64,000 nt of DNA from Axinella damicornis (taxonomy: Eukaryota > Porifera > Demospongiae > Axinellida > Axinellidae), in NCBI GenBank assembly GCA_963931865.1, contig OZ007515.1, positions 1,353,318 through 1,417,317 on the forward strand, written 5' to 3'. The notes under the pieces are model-generated. The model was not told where the DNA came from. It did not search any database and saw only the letters and a program-made list of their open reading frames with translations. Of this stretch, positions 31,307 to 42,085 are shown one piece after another (within the stretch, counting starts at the first letter, position 1; each line of letters begins with the position of its first letter). The translations under genes were made by a program, and so were the position numbers.

Positions 31307-34300
31307 GGTAATATGTATGCCACTTCTGTACAGGCGATTTCTAGAGTGGTGAACAGTTTAGTAGTTTGGAAATTTACTCCTTTCTTGACCTAGCTATAAC
31401 TAATAGCCTGAAGTGATCTGGCGACCAGAAGTTTGAAATCCGGTCAGTCAGTTTTCTCCCTGCTGCCGACTACCATGAACAAAGGGGATGGATCCTGACT
31501 CTGCCAGTGCATACACCCATGTTCACACACTGTTGACGTCAACTCACATTGTCAGCTTCCGGGTAAACTCTTATGAAGAAGGTATAGGTTTTAGCATAGC
31601 AGAGAAGGCCGTTCGTGATGTCCGGTCTATCGTTGGGTTGGTTTGAGCCACCAACAATGAATTTGCCATCGCTAGGGAACAGATTTGCATCAAATTCAGA
31701 TGTGATATATGCGCTGGGAAGTGACCCTGGGTTGGCACAGTTGATATCGCTATATGTGCCAAGGGAGTCTACGTTGGGAAATAGCATGTCAGGAGGTTGA
31801 AGATTCTCAACATCTGTGCTGGCTTCTATCAGCACTACGATCACTTGGTAGTGGCTGAGGAATAGAGGGGAACTTAGGTAAGAGGGGGAGATCTGGTGAG
31901 ATGTGTTTGTTATAGAAAGTGTTGTTCTTCTGTCAACCATTAGCTACCATGATGATTATGTGCATTTTGATATTTTTACCTAGCCTCGTTCCCAGGCCTA
32001 CTCCGTTTTTCTGTTCTTCGGTTTCCGTTGACAATAATACACGGATGCGGAAGGGCGGCGAAAAACGTTTTCGCGTTTTTCGCCGCCCTTCCGCATCTGT
32101 GTATTATTGTCAACGGAAACCAAAACGGGGTAGGCCTGGGAACGAGGCTAATTTTTACCTGATCGGTCCATTCACTGAGGGAAACAGTGGGAGTATGAGG
32201 ATGTAGGTCAGGGGGTCTCCGGTCTGGTTGGCCTCGGTCAGAGGGTCCAGGGAAGCTGGGGGGAGGGACATGAGGAGGCTAGTAATGACCTTCGGGGTCA
32301 TGGCTACACCTCGCTTCATTAGCAACGGTTGAAAATGGCTGCATGCTGAGTGAACGCTATACAACTAGACCATTTCTGTACCCAAGCAGAAGAAATTATG
32401 TGAGAACGGAATGAAAGCGTGGCAAAAGTTGTGTCACAGAAACGGTGGCACTAGTCAGTGTGCCATACTAGTGCTGTAGCTAACTGTCCATGGCTGGTAT
32501 GCACACATAGGCTTTAGTTTGTGCTGTAGTCTCGGTCCCAGACCCAACCAACTCCAGCACGGATTGCTTTTACTGGAAGCGATAAACACGCTGGATAAAC
32601 GGTCTGGGAACGAGACTATTTGTGCTGCTGTTTTGGAACTCTGGGTGGTATTTGCAACACCACACTTCCATCCTAAACTTCTGCTTCATTACACAACAGG
32701 TCAGTACTCCAGGGAACTTTAAACTTCCTTTCGACCCAAGCGTATGATTAATACATGTCATGTATTCTCGTGCCATTTGGGGAGAGATGGAGGGGAGGGG
32801 TGGGGGAGCCTGTAACAAGGCTAGGGAATGAGGCTATGCACAATGCACAGTAAGATACTGCTATTCCCATAAATGTGTCGTAACTGTTAGCCAGAAACAA
32901 GGGTAATATTTTCTCATGTTGTGGGGTTTGGCATTGATAACAGTATGGCTAATAGATGAGTGATATTTCCCAGTACACACTACATGCACCATCTACTGAT
33001 TAACTGATAACATGGGAGGGCATTATCCTTCTGTACACACCTGCATACACATCAGTAAGAAAATCAAGTCCCAATATAGCTACATCTTAAACAAGCAGTC
33101 ATACATTTTCACACATGTATAATAATATTATGTAAACAATTCGGAGTTGACGTGATCAAGTATTTCTGCTGTTGAATTATAGCACCTAATTATTGTGAGA
33201 TTGGTAGCCCTAGCAACATACACTTCAAATTCAGACTCTGTTACTATGCAATGACAGCATCAATCTCACATGCATTGTTCACCACAGTGCCTCACTAAGG
33301 TGTACAGTGTATCGGCTTTATGATAATGGGTCTATGAAGTGCATGATAATGAAGCCATGAATAAGATGTGCAACTGCATCAATTTTAGCCTATAAATATA
33401 TATATGATCGTCCTCACCACATACTACTCCATTGTAACCTGAGACACACTCACACCGAGTCTGCGTTCCAATACCTTCCAAACATGTACCACCATTAGCA
33501 CATGTGTCTGACTCACAGAAGTCGATATCAACACTGCAGTTTGCACCAGTGAAACCAGCAGCACAATCACAAGTTGTCATGGTCCCAAACTCCTCATTGC
33601 ATGTCCCACCATTAAGACAAGTGTCCTCGGTACAGAAATCTAAATCAACACTGCAGTTTGCACCAGTGAAACCAGAAGCACAATCACAAGTTGTCATGGT
33701 CCCAAACTCCTCATTGCATGTCCCACCATTAAGACAAGTGTCCTCGGTACAGAAATCAAAATCAACACTGCAGTTTGCACCAGTGAAACCAGCAGCACAA
33801 TCACAAGTTGTCATGCTTCCAAATCCCCCATTGCATGTCCCACCATTAAGACAAGTGTCCTCGGTACAGAAATCTAAATCAACACTGCAGTTTGCACCAG
33901 TGAAACCAGCAGCACAATCACAAGTTGTCATGGTCCCAAACTCCTCATTGCATGTCCCACCATTAAGACAAGTGTCCTCGGTACAGAAATCTAAATCAAC
34001 ACTGCAGTTTGCACCAGTGAAACCAGAAGCACAATCACAAGTTGTCATGGTCCCAAACTCCTCATTGCATGTCCCACCATTAAGACAAGTGTCCTCGGTA
34101 CAGAAATCAAAATCAACACTGCAGTTTGCACCAGTGAAACCAGCAGCACAGTCACAAGACGTCATGGTTCCAACTTCCTCATTGCATGTCCCACCATTAA
34201 GACAAGTGTCCTCGGTACAGAAATCTAAATCAACACTGCAGTTTGCACCAGTGAAACCATCAGCACAATCACAAGTCGTCATGGTTCCAAATTCCTCATT

Positions 34301-37300
34301 GCATGTCCCACCATTAAGACAAGTGTCCTCGGTACAGAAATCTAAATCAACACTGCAGTTTGCACCAGTGAAACCAGCAGCACAATCACAAGTCGTAAGA
34401 GTTCCAAGTCCTTCATTACATGTCCCACCATTGAGACATGTCCCGAGTGTGCAGAAGTCTACATCAATACTGCAGTTTGCACCAGTGAATCCAGCAGCAC
34501 AATTACAAGTCGTCATGGTTCCAAGTCCTTCAATACATGTCCCATCATTAAGACAAGAAGTGTCTTCGGTACAGAAAACTAAATCAACACTACAGTTTGC
34601 ACCAGTGAAACCAGCAGCACAATTGCAAGTTGTAATAGTTCCAGGACCTTCATTACATGTGCCACCATTAAGACAGGTCTCAGATGTGCAGAATGGAAGG
34701 TCTGTTTCACAGGTTGCACCACTGTACCCGTCAGGACAGCTGCAAGTTGTATCTGGTCCAAACTCTTCAACACATGTTCCTCCATTCATGCAGGTTGTTG
34801 GTGTACAGGCAATGTGGTTTGGGTCATTCACATCACAGAGCATTCCAGTGAACCCAGCAGCACATACACAAAGAGTCAGATTACCTACCCCTTCCACGCA
34901 TGTTCCACCATTCCGGCAAGTGGTTAGTGTACAGAATGTAAGATCTACAGCGCAGTTTTCACCAGTAAAACCAGCAGCACAATCACAAGTCGTCATGGTT
35001 CCAAGTCCTTCATTGCATGTCCCACCATTAAGACAAGTGTCCGCAGTACAGAAATCTAAATCAACACTGCAGTTTGCACCAGTGAAACCAGCAGCACAAT
35101 CACAAGTCGTAACAGTTCCAAGTCCTTCATTACATGTCCCACCATTGACGCAAGTCCCGAGTGTGCAGAAGTCTAGATCAATACTACAGTTTGCACCAGT
35201 GAATCCAACAGCACAATTGCAAGTCGTAAGAGTTCCAAGTCCTTCATTACATGTCCCACCATTGAGACAAGTCCCGAGTGTGCAGAAGTCTAGATCAATA
35301 CTGCAGTTTGCACCAGTGAATCCAACAGCACAATTGCAAGTCGTAAGAGTTCCAAGTCCTTCATTACATGTCCCAGCATTGTGGCAAGTCCCGAGTGTGC
35401 AGAAATCCAAATCATCGCTGCAGGTTGCACCAGTGAATCCAGCAGCACAATCACAAGTTGTAACAATTCCAAGTCCTTCATTACATGTCCCACCATTGAG
35501 ACATGTCCCGAGTGTGCAGAAATCCAAATCAACACTACAATTTGTACCAGTGAATCCAGCAGCACAGTCCTCATCCACATCACACATGGCCCCAGAGTAG
35601 CCCACAGGACACTGGCAAATGAATCCATTCACTATGTCCATACATGTCCCACCATTGTCACATGGATCACTCGTACACTCATTTATTTCCGTGGAGCAGT
35701 TCAGGCCAGTGTAGCCAGGGGGACAGTTGCATGTAAAATCCAATATCCCATTCTGGATACAGGTTCCACCATTCTCACATGGATCTGGATCACATGGAGT
35801 TATGTCGGTTTCACATCGATCACCGCTATAGTCTGGTGAGCAATCACACTCAAACATGCCGAACAAGAGGTTGGTGCAGTTACCATCATTGAAGCAGGCG
35901 GGCCCGCCAGTTGTAGCAGGTATGGACTCACATTCATCAATGTCTTGTGAACAGTTGTAGTCAGTGAAACCAATGACACAGCTGCATGTGTATGTAGTGT
36001 TTCCATCATTACAGCCAACAGATCCTGTTGTATCACATTGTCCGAATGGTCGTGGTTCACAGTGGTCTATATCTATCTCACAGCGTGCACCAGTCCAGCC
36101 AGGATAACAATCACACTCAATTCCATTGACCAAGTCAGTGCAAATACCATTCACACATCCAATCGTTTCGTTTTCACACTCATTAATGTTAGTATCACAA
36201 AGCATGTCTGTGAACCCAGGGCTACACATGCACTGAAATGATTCAACACCATCAACACACGTCCCATTCCCACAGTTCACTCCCTCACAGTCATCAATTT
36301 GCATCTGACAGTTGTTGCCTGTGTAGTCTGGTGGGCAGGTGCAGGTGTAGGAGGTTGTGTTCTGTGCACTGCAGGTTGCTCCATTCATACAAGGATCAGG
36401 ATCACAAGGATCTAAAGAATGAAAATTCAAAACATGCATACTACACTAGGTTTGTTGTAACGCATAATATGGTTAAGGACAATTATTGGTTCAGCTTAGA
36501 GTTGGAAATACCTAGATCTTTGCGATATAGGATCCTATAATTTTGTTGCAATGAAATGCTGTGTGTAGGAGGCTAGGACGCATTTCTGAGATCACTATTC
36601 CCATTGAAAATGTAGGGTAAATAAACCATAGCTGTTTTCCAGGTACTCGAGATAATACCGATGAATTTACCAATACGCACTAGAGCATGATTGAGTCATT
36701 ATAAAGTGTGTTAACATAACATGGAAGGGTATGACTTATTGACTCAATAGTTTATGTTCACCCTCATAAACATCAATATGAACAGAATCCAGGATGTAAT
36801 GTAAATGAGCAGTATGTACATAGCATCCCACACCAAGAGCTCACCAGGAGGAGGGTTCACTGTCACAAATGCTCTCACACTCCTTTCCACAGCAACTGGT
36901 GGGTTGGCAGCACTATCAATTGCTACCAAATTAATGCTCATCCCAAAAACTGCTGGCAGTGTGGGTGGAGTTGTTCCTTGCGGTGCATTCCGGGGGTCAT
37001 CAGAGTACACGATCTGATTTACTATGGTGATGGTGTTGGTGGTGGGATCAGGAGTAGGAGCAATATACTGTACATCATTCTGTCCATTAGAAAACTTGAA
37101 TGTACGTTCCACATTGGCATTCTCAACGAAGCTGAGGAAAACAACTGGTAGAGCGAAGGCTGACCCATCAATCACAGCACCGAGGTACAGTACAGGTGTT
37201 CCAAGTGGTGTGTCAGCTGTGATCTCAGCAACATATGTAGTGGCATTCAGGGATATCATGTAGTCAGCAGCATCTGGAGGACAGTAGACATCAAATGGGA

Positions 37301-39553
37301 TAAGTGAACCTTTGGTAAGACTAACATGTTGGAAATCACATTCAAGGACAAGATGCTTTGTTGCTTAATTACCGATGATGAATAAAGATTGACAAAGTAG
37401 CACAATTACAACTAGCTACATCACACATGCAACATATTTAATGTCTTGTGGCTACACTGGAGAGATATGTACATTCATATCTTGGTCAGTGGACAGCATC
37501 CAGTGCAAGGAATGATTGACGGTTGAGTATTTCATCGCCAAAAACAAGTGAGGCAACTAACTGTGATGCTGTGTCTGCCAATGTATATTTTGTGTGTGTA
37601 CTGCCTGACCAAATGTATTAATGCTCTCCTTGATCAACACAACACCTAATGTTAGAATGGTGATCACTGGGATGGAAATGTAATACTGCAAGGGCAATCG
37701 AAGAATCAATACTTACACTGTTCGCACTGTCTGGAGGTGTGGTTCCCGAACTCATTTGTTGGACACGTCTCCACACAAAGACCAGTGGACTCATAGAATG
37801 GTAGAGTACAGTTGCCTGAGTGGAAAAAGTATTATACAATAGTTTCAGAAGAGCACTAAAGATTCTGATATTGATTACGATACCGGATTGTGTACCATAG
37901 CAGTCTTCACAACCACACATGCATACATCTGTTTGTTAATCCATTAGCTAGTGTAGCACTCAGTTCAGAGGCAGCTCTAGCAATATGCATTCCAAATTCA
38001 GGAAAAATAATCCTGTTGTAATTGCAGTGGCAACATGTCATACCTATGTGTTGTTCCCCCAGTTGCACACATAATATATTATTTTTGTCTCAGTAGCTTA
38101 AGTGCATGGTAACATTATCTGGTTAATAATCAGAAGGATAAGTTGAGTCAGTGAATATTGAACGATTCTTTTATCTCTCCCACTGCATTTTCATCAATGT
38201 AGTCAGAACGCTTGACATTCTCAATATATAGATATCATGACGCAACCGAATGATATTAGCTATACCACACCTTCCTGAATGGTGGACGTTCTCTCATTGG
38301 CCCAGAAAATGAGGTATGTCTGTACCACTGCATACCTGTAGCATCGCAACAAGATGAATGGACACATCATGGTTACTTAATGTTACAATTCCCCCATACC
38401 ACCAGCAAGTCAGGTAGTCACGGAGACTAGTAGCTAACTACCACAGCAAAAATCAGCTCTGAAACACAAAGTTGGTGTCTAGTAATCTTACGCGAATGTG
38501 ACAGCTCCAGTGCCAGCAGAGGGAGCAGTCCAGGAGACCGTCACAGAATCCTTATCACTTCTGCTGTTGTGGGTTATAGCACTCTGCAATGATAAGACCG
38601 AATTTCATTCAATGGTATCTCCTTAATCAAGTGGACATGTGTATACATAGTGAAGGGAACCTAGCTTTTGCTGCAGGTTTTGGCCTTCCAAATATATATT
38701 TGTAATCTTCTTTACGCACACTTGGTGTGCTGCATGAGCTCAGTCTTGCAACACTTCCAGGAGGAGGGGTCACGAAGGTACCCACACCAGGGGAGTCATC
38801 AGCTGCGAGTCTGCCCTGGATGAAGAACCCCCTGAAGGTGGGACTGTTGCCAGCAGCAGAGAGAGTCACTGCAGGGATGGTATGACAATGTATAACTCGG
38901 CAGGAATCTAATTATGTTCATGTTCCCTTTCTCCAAAGCCAGTTAGCTAATCCACATCACTATTGTGATCATGCAGAATATAGCTGCAAGAGCCTTTGCA
39001 GGATCAAGGGGAGCTAATCAGTCATGAACTGAGGGGTATCTTGCAGGCTGGAAAGGATGTTGTATCAAAGAAAGTGTCAAATTCCACACTGATAATTATA
39101 GCATGCATTGTAATAGGCAGGCCTCACCATCCAATTCTGCATGTTTGAGGCCTTGATACATTAAGCTAGAATTTTGGTTGTAACTTGGTGTTGCAAGCAC
39201 CAATAGTAATCAATAGTTTAGCCAGTACTGCAAGCGACAAAAGCTGGGCGTGAACGAGGCTAATTATGTTTCCACTTGGGTTATAGCGGTACCTATGGAT
39301 AGTAAACATGTGCACAGTAGGTACTAAACTCACATTGGTATGTACTCCCTGGCAGGTATCTGAAGCCTCCACTCCCATCGTCAAAGACACTGAGGTCAAC
39401 GTTGTATGGGTTGGTTGAGGTCTGCACTGTGGCAGGATGGTTGGGAGTAACAGTAGAGCAAGCTGCCAAGGGGGCGCCAGTGGGAAAGGAAATGACGGGA
39501 ACCGCAGTAGAGACCAGCAACAACACTACTGCCACCAGGGCTCTCATGTTCAT
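29442..39553 (-). CDS. Gene B: Reeler / EGF receptor-like protein with an alternative FN3-SEA-TM tail
   Basis: Exons, 5' to 3': 39334-39553, 38720-38868, 38492-38583, 38271-38335, 37717-37815, 36845-37273, 33418-36411, 32159-32255, 31548-31854, 30825-30918, 30730-30756, 30277-30335, 29738-30213, 29442-29658. The total is 5325 nt, 1775 codons ending in TGA. Head: signal peptide, Reeler (about 24-175), furin-like (176-208), cadherin-like (209-351), 25 EGF repeats (352-1349). The 3' end then departs from the family: FN3-like module (1350-1515) with an RVRR site, SEA-like region (about 1540-1650), TM and a 90-residue tail with NPSY and NPAY. The start at 39553 (MNMRALVAV) could equally be 39547. 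The EGF-to-FN3 join at CAG|CTTCC matches in phase but is unproven. Confidence 0.65.
30277..32255 (-). CDS. Gene B FN3-like membrane-proximal module with furin site
   Basis: Exons 32159-32255, 31548-31854, 30825-30918, 30730-30756, 30277-30335. The protein reads LTYILILPLFPSVNGPI then YQVIVVLIEAS, a FIVGG motif, YTFFIRVYPEADN and YSVFTSSAYTNPTTT. This series is characteristic of the extracellular membrane-proximal region of metazoan receptor tyrosine phosphatases and some sponge receptor kinases. The segment KSRVRRAPLAQ contains RVRR, a proprotein-convertase (R-x-K/R-R) site, at the place where LAR-type phosphatases are cleaved. No kinase or phosphatase domain follows. I chose donor GTGAAT at 30276 to keep phase; the stronger GTAAGT six codons earlier breaks it. 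Confidence 0.6.
30385..30485 (+). repeat. tRNA-like SINE head or tRNA pseudogene in gene B intron
   Basis: The plus strand carries an A-box-like ttggtagagtaagcg and a B-box-like gggtttgaatccc about 40 bases apart, in tRNA-like order. Acceptor and T stems do not pair well, so it is not a functional tRNA gene. Confidence 0.45.
31250..31305. repeat. (GATA)n microsatellite
   Basis: About ten GATA units next to gatcgatcgatcg in the intron between the FN3-like exons of gene B; a weaker cluster lies at 30945-30985. Confidence 0.9.
31981..32150. mobile_element. 170-bp TAGCCTCG foldback element abutting a splice donor
   Basis: A nearly perfect hairpin. It starts tagcctcgttcccaggccta and ends taggcctgggaacgaggcta, with long complementary arms (acaataatacacggatgcgg at the left). 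It is flanked by identical 9-bp repeats atttttacc at 31972-31980 and 32151-32159. The right-hand repeat is the 5' splice site of the exon at 32159 (minus-strand G|GTAAAAAT). Confidence 0.9.
32256..33417. other. Gene B intron joining old head to alternative tail
   Basis: It holds the foldback at 32527-32618, a half element near 32815-32835, and two blocks of family intron sequence. 32861-32985 matches the intron upstream of gene A's EGF exon (19808-19930). 33175-33360 matches the intron that follows EGF1 in gene 1 (about 8940-9100). The furin-like and cadherin-like exons that separate such blocks in gene 1 are missing. Confidence 0.7.
32527..32618. mobile_element. 92-bp TAGTCTCG-type foldback element
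   Basis: Ends tagtctcggtcccagacc and ggtctgggaacgagacta, with the inner pair gcgttt-like arms imperfect. Flanked by perfect 9-bp repeats tttgtgctg (32518-32526 and 32619-32627). In the gene B intron between the EGF and FN3-like exons. Confidence 0.85.
33418..36411 (-). CDS. Gene B EGF-array exon (25 repeats)
   Basis: 2994 nt, phase 1-1. Seven distinct N-terminal repeats are followed by a broken repeat (VDEDCAAGFTG, near 35566), in which the N-terminal half of repeat 8 is joined to the C-terminal half of a DFCTxG-type repeat with loss of cysteines 1-4 of the normal six. Then come 18 generic repeats, including seven consecutive DFCTED units (33560-34360) that are almost identical at the DNA level in 114-bp steps. 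It ends GVVC with a GTGAGG donor and lacks the furin-like end, as in the EGF1 array of gene 1. Confidence 0.85.
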
Positions 39554-40010
39554 GTTTGAATGCGGTGAAATTATAAAGGGACTAGCTAGCTATATTATCA
39601 GATCAAGTGTGTGTTATGCTTAGTCTTAGAGTTGTTGTTCACTTTGCGTCTAGCATTAGTTTTTCAGTTCGCTCCGCAGCACCTCATATGGTTACTGTTT
39701 GGTCGCACGAGCCCCGATAGATCTGCCGCTGCCTTTGATCACATATCACACAATGGGCTTGAGCCACGCCCCTTTACCTGGTTGCAATTCCGTAAACCTA
39801 GTCTGCAGGTCTCTTTCTCTGCTCTCCGTCAACGAAAGTGTCTTCTCTGCAGGCCTCTATCTCTGCTCTATCTGCCTTGTAGCCTCGTTCTCAGGCCTAC
39901 TCGCCCCACGGCCTTGCGGTCTATATAATACTCGGGAATGTGCCACTCCTCCATACGTCCACTACGTCACTTGCACATGACGAAGGCCACCCTCGGCCCC
40001 CGCGTTAATC

Positions 40011-40236
40011 TAAGGTTGGGCGGGATAATTCGGGCCACGGGGTAATTCGGGCCACTTCAAACGTTGCAACAGGAAAGAAGCATCCATTGGATTCTTTCTA
40101 GTGAGTTGTAGGCAGGTTGAGTCCCTGGATATACATGGCCAGAAGTTTGCCTAAAGTCTGTCCGTTTTTAGTTACCGTTGACCTGAAGTTGAAGTGGCCC
40201 GAATTACCCGTGGCCCGAATTACCCCGTCCTACCTT
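40011..40236. mobile_element. Foldback element with gggtaattcgggccac arms
   Basis: The left arm 40011-40060 starts taaggttgggcgggataatt, and the right arm 40189-40236 ends attaccccgtcctacctta. Each arm holds a direct repeat of attcgggccac. The arms are complementary over about 50 bp with a few mismatches; the interior is single copy. Confidence 0.75.
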
Positions 40237-40604
40237 ACTGAGACTAGGATAAGAGATTCTCGCATAGATAATATAGAGGGCCATATTACAGATCAAGTGT
40301 GGGTTATGTTTAGAGTTGTTGTTTAGTTTGTTTCTAGTACTAGTCTTTTCATTTTTTCATTATTTTTTCTGGCCGTGACATTTTAATGCAAAGATGCATA
40401 GGGTACAACCGACTAGCAATTCAATGCTATTATTATTATAATAGTTTTATAGCTAAGGGCTGACCGAAAAAGGTAAAAGGCTAAAGTTACAATTGGATAT
40501 TGTAAAGACAATGACAAAAGGCAACCTAACACAGAACAGGTAGTAAGTTACATGTACAGCAAAGGACAACCATAAAGGCGGTGGAACACTGACCGTCAGT
40601 ATTT

Positions 40605-40896
40605 GATTTTTTTTAATAAGATACCACCATGTAGAGTGGCTAACGAGGTAACTGGAATAGCATGAATGCTAATATTAACTAGTACCCCGGGACCAATGGC
40701 TTTACATCCCCTCCGAAGGATGCGCTGTGAACTGTATTAGTGAAAACACCTTCAAGAACACACCTACTCATTTTTAAGGGTAGAGCTGAGTCAACTCCTA
40801 GGAGAGAAAGAACATCTCTCCTATGACAATGGTGGGATTCGAACCTGCAACCTTTAGATTAGCAGTCGAATGCTTTAACCGCTAGGCCACCAGCCA
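40605..40896 (-). repeat. tRNA-Ser(GCU)-like SINE
   Basis: On the minus strand the head reads tggcctagcggttaaagc (A box), gactgctaatc (anticodon loop with GCT) and ggttcgaatcc (perfect B box). The T stem has two mismatches and no acceptor stem forms. A body of about 220 bases follows, ending in an A-rich run (aaaaaaaatc, near 40608-40617). This layout is a tRNA-derived SINE rather than a tRNA gene. Confidence 0.7.
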
Positions 40897-41688
40897 CCCC
40901 AGGCCACCATCCACCAGTCAGTACAAGTGTGAGTGTCTTAGGCGATATCATGGTAGTGAGGATCATTAATCATACAGAACTGTTCAACACGACCAACCCA
41001 TGCAGCATTGACCTCAATGTCTCTGGAAGTGATGTGGTTTCCAGCTTAGTGCTCAGCCCCGCCCACACTTCCGAATTCAATGCGATCGTAGCCGGGGCCA
41101 CAGGTGTGTGGCCTTGATCGTACCTAGCTATGCACGCACCCACATCTTGCATTGAATTCGGAAGCGTGGGTGGAAAAGTTTGATGATCCTCACCACATAT
41201 ATCACTCCAGTGTAACCCGAGACACTCACACTGGCGGTCAGTGCTCTACCGTCTTCCAAGCATGTACCACCATTAATATTAATATACACATGTGATCAAG
41301 CTAAGGATAAAACTGCAGCTGTAAGATGGACTAGCCCATAATTATTTTAGGAAGTGCTTTGTATTAGCTGTAGTTCATGATCAATTATAACCATGTTGTT
41401 CTGTGACCACAGAGTTTGCAGTGCAGTATATGGATGCTACCTGTAGGTTGTAATTTAAAGTGGCATACATACACATGCACAGTAAAACTTCAAAATACAT
41501 AAAACTGGCATAGGGAATATACATGAGTATGTATACTACTATACACTATCATGAGAATCTTATAACGACATTTTGGACTGATATGTTATCTCTATTTATG
41601 TGTAGTACATATAGCTACACAATAATTATGCTAATCTCCACAAAATTAATGACAACCAACTAACTATAGTCCCAGCATCTTATGATAT

Positions 41689-42047
41689 TTAAGTGGTAGT
41701 GTCGTGTTTCTCGGGAGGAGGCTGCTCATTCTCTGGAGAAGGAGCCTGCAAACAGTTGGAGCAATCAGATCACAGTATCGATAGACACAATATCATCAGA
41801 GTCATACAGCGGTTTGCTGAGATCTTGCAAATTCAGCAGAAATGAAAACCGCTACTGAGCATGTGCACACACTGTTTTTGAAATACTGCACATGCTCAGT
41901 AACGGTTTTTGTTTTGCTGAATTTGCAAGATCTCAGCAAACTGCTGTACAAAGATATGGACATGTTGAGCTACTGTACATCAATCACCCACAAACTCGGG
42001 CACACAGAAATCGGTTCTGAGCTGCAGAGGTACTTTCCCTATTGAAG

Positions 42048-42085
<38 letters not shown>

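Larger units (their letters stand above)
39554..41688. other. Intergenic region between gene C and gene B
   Basis: No intact gene. 39760-39880 carries the block shared with the upstream regions of genes 1 and A. 40011-40236 is a foldback, 40600-40896 a SINE, and 41183-41275 a relic EGF-exon 3' end (cctcaccacatatatcactc, then degraded cysteine codons). 41285-41688 is homologous to the 3' flank of gene A. Confidence 0.65.

Noticed and set aside
33504..35600. 698-codon plus-strand ORF across gene B's EGF exon (and a 595-codon one at 47077-48864)
   Set aside because: It is the antisense of tandem 114-bp EGF repeats. Because the unit is a multiple of 3 and has no stop in that frame, it stays open. 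The peptide is a monotonous repeat with no domain, whereas the minus frame has conserved cysteines and splice phases.
40828..40896. Functional tRNA-Ser(GCU) gene
   Set aside because: Promoter boxes are good but the T stem has mismatches and the acceptor stem does not pair; the downstream body and A-rich tail fit a SINE.
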